NCBI GenBank assembly: GCA_023129805.1 | Contig: JAGMBK010000018.1 | Span: forward strand, 1-17,453 | Length of the DNA: 17,453 nucleotides | DNA from: Candidatus Zixiibacteriota bacterium | GTDB lineage: Bacteria; Zixibacteria; MSB-5A5; SM1-73 | Direction of reading: 5' to 3' | The notes under the pieces: model-generated | What the model was told of the DNA's origin: nothing | What the model saw: the letters and a program-made list of their open reading frames with translations, nothing else | The model's database searches: none | Position numbers and translations under genes: made by a program | Shown here: piece after piece, positions 14,775 to 17,453 of the stretch | Position numbering within the stretch: position 1 is the first letter of the stretch | Layout of the letters: every line of letters starts with the position of its first letter

Positions 14775-14891
14775 CCCTGCTCCCCGTGGGATGTTATCAT
14801 CCCACGGAATGAGGTTGAAAATCCCGCCGAAGGCGGTGATTGGAAATCCCGTCAACGGCGGGATGGATGATAACATCCACCCGGAGCAGGG
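14775..14891. repeat. Large imperfect inverted repeat (117 bp) with nested stems
   Basis: The left arm 14775-14802 pairs with 14865-14891. CCCTGCTCC pairs with GGAGCAGGG, then after a 2-base mismatch a 16-17 bp arm follows with a single bulged G. Inside, ATCCCGCCG (14821-14829) pairs perfectly with CGGCGGGAT (14856-14864), directly next to the outer arm. Alternative local hairpins compete, such as CCGTGGGATG-ttat-CATCCCACGG (14784-14807). No U-run and no coding sequence are seen. Confidence 0.75.
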
Positions 14892-14902
14892 TGGGGTGGT
14901 TA

Positions 14903-14923
14903 TCCGAAGGACCACCCGACACT
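14903..14923. repeat. 21-bp direct repeat, left copy (TCCGAAGGAC-motif)
   Basis: The 21 bases TCCGAAGGAC + CACCCGACACT occur again at 15937-15957 with one change (C to T at position 11). The copies lie on either side of the plus-strand TIR-like gene. This copy also forms GGGTGGT/ACCACCC with bases just upstream. Confidence 0.6.
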
Positions 14924-14946
14924 GGAGTGTCAAGCTTTAGCTTGAC

Positions 14947-15031
14947 CTAAAACTTCTTGAAAGACAACGAACTTTTACAAGGTTCACCTAAAGGTGAACA
15001 CTCCATATTCTCCTATCAAAGTAGTTTTTCA
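14947..15031. repeat. Second copy of the inverted-repeat element end
   Basis: Over about 85 bp this matches the reverse complement of 7389-7473, including AAGACAACGA, the hairpin GTTCACC-TAAA-GGTGAAC (14982-14999) and the outer end TTTTTCA. The inner 53 bp are about 85% identical by eye. The outer 39 bp also match 7649-7687 with only two or three differences. A partner left end near 14690-14720 is not convincing, so this may be a solo end or remnant. Confidence 0.6.
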
Positions 15032-15051
15032 AAAGACCTCGAAGAAAATAA

Positions 15052-15080
15052 TTGACTTTAAGGAGTGAATCACGTAAAAT
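15052..15080 (+). promoter_or_regulatory. Promoter of the TIR-like gene
   Basis: TTGACT (15052-15057) and TAAAAT (15075-15080) are separated by 17 bp, a near-consensus sigma-70 promoter. It starts 20 bp outside the repeat end at 14947-15031, as the acyl-cassette promoter does at 7733. The AAGGAGG ribosome site at 15143-15149 lies six bases before the gene's ATG. Confidence 0.7.
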
Positions 15081-15155
15081 GAACAAAAGGACAGCAGATC
15101 GAGAAAGCAAAAAGCTGGTTGGTTTTGAGTATGCCGCCAACTAAGGAGGCTTAAA

Positions 15156-15932
15156 ATGGCTGAAACAAAAACTTGCTTTGTTATTGCGCCAATTGGAGAC
15201 CCGGAATCAGATACAAGGAAACGCTCTGATCAAATCTTAAAGTATCTTATAACGCCGGCTGCAAGTGAATGTGGATATGATGCAATTCGTGCAGATCAGA
15301 TTTCAGAGCCGGGCATGATAACCAGTCAAGTAATACAGCGTATAGTAGACGATCCCCTCGTCATCGCCGATTTGACGGGCCGAAATCCCAATGTGTTTTA
15401 TGAACTCGCGATCAGGCATGCACTCAGGAAGCCTCTCGTTCAGATTATCAAGAAGGGTGAGCCAATCCCGTTCGATGTTGCCGGAACTAGGACAGTCCAG
15501 GTAGACCATCATGATCTAGAGAGTGTGGAGGCAGCGAAAAAGGAAATTGTCAAGCAGATCAAAGCCGTAGAGAAGGACACCTCAGAGATTGACACACCAA
15601 TTTCGGTAGCTCTTGACTTGCAGATGTTGAGGCAGAGCGAGAATCCGGAACAGCGATCTCTTGCAGACTTAGTTGCAGCAATTTCTGATTTACGGACAGG
15701 AATTCAGGCAATTGAAATAAGAATACACGACATGGGATCACTGGTTCCCTTGGCATCCGTTGAACATCTCAATCGCATATACGCAACGCTCGAAGAGCTT
15801 CGTAATTCAAATTCCCGAATTTTGCGCAGTGTATTGGGCGAGGAAGAGTACAATCGGGAGAAACTTCGGAAGGCATTGGTTGGTTTAAATTTAAAGAAGG
15901 AGCGAGACGCTAAGGGGAAGTCGTCAGGTTGA
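15156..15932 (+). CDS. Nucleoside 2-deoxyribosyltransferase/TIR-like protein with helical C-terminus
   Basis: This 258-residue protein has an N-terminal Rossmann-like domain (about 5-115) of the nucleoside deoxyribosyltransferase/TIR-like superfamily. It opens CFVIAPIGDP (7-16), then has DDPLVIADLTGRNPNVFYEL (65-84) and IRHALRKPLVQI. In this superfamily the glutamate of N-x-x-x-Y-E-L (here E83) is catalytic, and D72 is the other conserved acid. Related domains act on nucleosides or NAD and occur in bacterial immune systems. The second half (about 120-250) is predicted helical with coiled-coil-like stretches (SLADLVAAISDLRTGI) and a basic tail, fitting self-association. No partner immune gene is visible. 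The gene is alone on the plus strand, with its own promoter and an excellent AAGGAGG site, and is flanked by short direct repeats. Function is inferred from the fold only. Confidence 0.72.
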   Translation: MAETKTCFVIAPIGDPESDTRKRSDQILKYLITPAASECGYDAIRADQISEPGMITSQVIQRIVDDPLVIADLTGRNPNVFYELAIRHALRKPLVQIIKKGEPIPFDVAGTRTVQVDHHDLESVEAAKKEIVKQIKAVEKDTSEIDTPISVALDLQMLRQSENPEQRSLADLVAAISDLRTGIQAIEIRIHDMGSLVPLASVEHLNRIYATLEELRNSNSRILRSVLGEEEYNREKLRKALVGLNLKKERDAKGKSSG

Positions 15933-15936
15933 ATTG

Positions 15937-15957
15937 TCCGAAGGACTACCCGACACT
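15937..15957. repeat. 21-bp direct repeat, right copy
   Basis: This matches 14903-14923 at 20 of 21 positions and begins 5 bp after the stop of the TIR-like gene. The hairpin GCCTG-CGG-CAGGC (15973-15985) follows and may help end the converging transcripts, although its U-run is interrupted (CATCCTACTTTTT). Confidence 0.6.
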
Positions 15958-15989
15958 TATGATTGTTGGGCAGCCTGCGGCAGGCCATC

Positions 15990-17135
15990 CTACTTTTTCG
16001 CCTTCACCAGAAGGATCGTTCCCAGGATGGCAAAGAGGATGTTTGCCGCCCAGGCGGCAAGAAGTGGGGGGAGTTTTTCTGAGTAGCCGAAGGATTGTCC
16101 CATCCGGATTAGGGTGTAATAAACAAAGCTTATAAACAAACTGATGGCAAATCCGATGGCTAATCCCGATCTTTTGGGATTAGCCGCAAGCGGAGCGCCG
16201 AACAGGACTATGATGAAGCTCACAAAGGGAAAGGCTATCTTCAAATGAAGATCGGTGGTCTCCTTTGCCACCACCTGACCACTTCTCTTTTTGATCTTCA
16301 CGTACTCGGCAAGTTCAAAATATCCCATCTCATCAGACTTTTTTTGTCTCCGAGCAAGGGCTTCGGGCTCTATCTTCAAGTCCAGCCGGAAAAGCTTTTC
16401 AAAAGGTTCGTATTTTTCCGTTTCAGACTGGTATTTCTCTCCAGGACTTGCCGGAAGCGAATCGGGTTTTGTTTTGCCCAACTCATCTGAGGCATCAGAA
16501 AATATCCTCTCCACACCGTCCTCGAAAAGCCAGCCGTTGTTTTTCCATCTTACTCTTTTAGCTCGGATCTCCTCTTTGAGTCGATTTCGTTCAAATCTCT
16601 GCACCAGCACATCTTTGCCCAACCTCTCTTTGGTGTCGTAATTGGATAAGTGAAATATCCTTCCATCCTCTGCCTGAACGAATATGTTTTGCAGTATTAG
16701 ATTTCTCTCTCTCTTCCCCTTCTCAATCTCAACCGTTTTGACCTGCATCATCTTCTGATAGGTGAGGGGAACGATTGTTTCACCAAAACCGATGACAAAA
16801 AGACTTATCAAGAAAGATAAGGCAAATATGGGAAGCAGGATACGATAGAGGCTGATGCCGGCTGATTTCATGGCGGTAAGCTCATTGTGTTTGGCTAATT
16901 GCCCCAAGGAGAAAAGAGAGGAAAGAAGCATGGCCACAGGAAGGGAGAGAACCAGAATATATGGGGTATAGTAAAAGTAATATCTAATCACCAGAAAAAA
17001 AGAGGCGTCTTTATCGATGAATTTGTCCAGGTGTTCCACCAAATCCACCACCAGAAAGATAACCCAGAAAGCTATCAAGCTGAAGATGAGGGCAAAGCCA
17101 AATTGCCTGATCAGATATCTATCTAATATTCGCAT
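15990..17135 (-). CDS. lptG: LptF/LptG-family permease (LptG-like), LPS export
   Basis: This 381-residue YjgP/YjgQ-family inner-membrane protein is of normal length. It starts MRILDRYLIRQF, the standard opening. Three hydrophobic segments lie at about 12-35, 55-80 and 98-122, with the cytoplasmic coupling stretch GQLAKHNELTAMKSAGISLYRI that contacts the LptB ATPase. A soluble periplasmic beta-jellyroll-like domain spans about 125-300 (with NYDTKERLGKDVLVQRF). Three more helices finish the protein, including the conserved LHLKIAFPFVSFIIVLFGAPLA. With LptB, LptC and its paralogue it would pull lipopolysaccharide out of the inner membrane. The paralogue lies directly upstream, and the LptF-then-LptG order is common. 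LptG rather than LptF is assigned from this order and from the opening residues. The promoter is not local, and the gene is probably cotranscribed. Confidence 0.87.
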   Translation of the reverse strand: MRILDRYLIRQFGFALIFSLIAFWVIFLVVDLVEHLDKFIDKDASFFLVIRYYFYYTPYILVLSLPVAMLLSSLFSLGQLAKHNELTAMKSAGISLYRILLPIFALSFLISLFVIGFGETIVPLTYQKMMQVKTVEIEKGKRERNLILQNIFVQAEDGRIFHLSNYDTKERLGKDVLVQRFERNRLKEEIRAKRVRWKNNGWLFEDGVERIFSDASDELGKTKPDSLPASPGEKYQSETEKYEPFEKLFRLDLKIEPEALARRQKKSDEMGYFELAEYVKIKKRSGQVVAKETTDLHLKIAFPFVSFIIVLFGAPLAANPKRSGLAIGFAISLFISFVYYTLIRMGQSFGYSEKLPPLLAAWAANILFAILGTILLVKAKK

Positions 17136-17141
17136 CTATTC

Positions 17142-17181
17142 TCAAACCTTTGAACCTTTGAACTCTTGAACCCTTGAACCC
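17142..17181. repeat. Five tandem 8-bp repeats between the LptF- and LptG-like genes
   Basis: Five consecutive 8-bp units of consensus TTGAACCY fill most of the 49-bp gap, the first of them degenerate (TCAAACCT). On the coding strand they read as AAGGGTTC repeats, within 8 bp of the LptG ATG, so the place of a normal ribosome site is taken largely by the repeat. Confidence 0.75.
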
Positions 17182-17184
17182 TTC

Positions 17185-17453
17185 TTACTGTGTTTTTCTG
17201 AATCTTTTAGGGACAAATCTCTCCGTCCACTTCCAGGAGATGAATTTGGTCTCTTTGGCAGATTTCACTAAAATATAGATTCCCGCCCCTCCGATCAGGA
17301 TATTGGCAGACCACATAGCCCAGAAGGCGGGAATAAGCTGTCTGTCTGCCAGCTCTTCCCCGCCGATGAGAAATGCCCAGTATAGGACGAAAAACCCCAA
17401 ACTCAAGCCCAGTCCCACTGCCATCCCCCCTTTTTTCGCCATTATGCCCAATG
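17185..17453 (-). CDS. lptF: LptF/LptG-family permease (LptF-like), C-terminal end
   Basis: The last 89 or so residues of a second YjgP/YjgQ permease. The gene continues past the right edge, and the apparent Met near 17451 is probably internal. Two membrane helices are visible (GMAVGLGLSLGFFVLYWAFL and PAFWAMWSANILIGGAGIYI), the usual last pair in this family, with the GE-L-ADR--IPAFWAMW text typical of LptF/LptG C-termini. A basic cytoplasmic tail (about 25 residues, FVPKRFRKTQ) follows. It is the tandem paralogue of the downstream gene and would form the LptF/LptG heterodimer with it. The call as LptF is from gene order. Confidence 0.82.
   Translation of the reverse strand, partial: LGIMAKKGGMAVGLGLSLGFFVLYWAFLIGGEELADRQLIPAFWAMWSANILIGGAGIYILVKSAKETKFISWKWTERFVPKRFRKTQ

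Larger units (their letters stand above)
14594..15155. other. Hairpin-rich intergenic region before the TIR-like gene
   Basis: No protein gene is supported in these 562 bp between divergent genes. From left to right they hold a leader for the adenosine-kinase-like gene, a very large inverted repeat (14775-14891), a short repeat copy (14903-14923), hairpins GACACT/AGTGTC (14918-14931) and GTCAAGCT/AGCTTGAC (14929-14946), a copy of the element end (14947-15031), and a plus-strand promoter (15052-15080). Confidence 0.7.

Noticed and set aside
15704..15988. A 94-residue minus-strand frame overlapping the end of the TIR-like gene
   Set aside because: It is serine- and arginine-rich antisense of the TIR-like coding region and has no ribosome site.
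17142..17181. A CRISPR array
   Set aside because: The units are 8 bp and contiguous with no spacers. No other regularly spaced repeats are present in the window.
1..17453. tRNA, rRNA, prophage or transposase genes
   Set aside because: No cloverleaf with CCA-type end, rRNA signature, integrase or DDE transposase was recognised on either strand.

Overview
The window looks like chromosome from a Gram-negative, probably uncultivated bacterium of moderate GC. Two tandem LptF/LptG-type permease genes imply an outer membrane with LPS-like export. The intergenic spaces are full of perfect hairpins and short dispersed repeats. I cannot name the lineage from sequence alone.

Layout. (1) 1-5742, minus strand: a surface-glycan or glycolipid gene group. 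In transcription order it holds a GT2 glycosyltransferase, a GT39/PMT-like multi-span glycosyltransferase with a TPR tail, a second GT2 with C-terminal membrane helices, a GT4 glycosyltransferase, and the start of a flippase-like/LPG-synthase-type membrane protein that runs off the left edge. The last two overlap by ATGA. (2) 6061-7164, minus: a PLP sugar aminotransferase (WbpE/FdtB-like). (3) 7165-7879: a repeat-rich spacer with a roughly 300-bp element bounded by imperfect 40-bp inverted repeats, followed by a plus-strand promoter. (4) 7880-11546, plus: a compact five-gene operon of acyl carrier protein, SDR ketoreductase, small GNAT-like protein, AMP-forming acyl ligase and left-handed beta-helix acyltransferase. 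It ends at a strong terminator. (5) 11748-12752, minus: a Gfo/Idh/MocA sugar dehydrogenase (WbpB-like). (6) 12853-14593, minus: a beta-CASP metallo-beta-lactamase-fold nuclease homologue and an adenosine-specific-kinase family protein. (7) 14594-15155: a spacer with a very large hairpin, a train of smaller hairpins and a second copy of the inverted-repeat end. (8) 15156-15932, plus: a lone nucleoside-deoxyribosyltransferase/TIR-like protein. (9) 15990-17453, minus: LptG-like and partial LptF-like permeases.

How it fits together. The WbpB-like dehydrogenase and WbpE-like aminotransferase are the kind of pair that makes a 3-amino sugar nucleotide. Between them, on the other strand, sits a self-contained ACP-dependent acyl-activation and acyl-transfer cassette. 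I infer that the cassette makes an unusual acyl group on its own carrier protein and that the beta-helix enzyme attaches it to the amino sugar. The glycosyltransferases at the left would then build the sugar into a surface polymer. This is the best candidate for an undescribed pathway here. The two plus-strand units (ACP operon and TIR-like gene) are the only plus-strand genes. Each lies just downstream of the same repeat end and a TTGACTTT-type promoter, which suggests modular acquisition.
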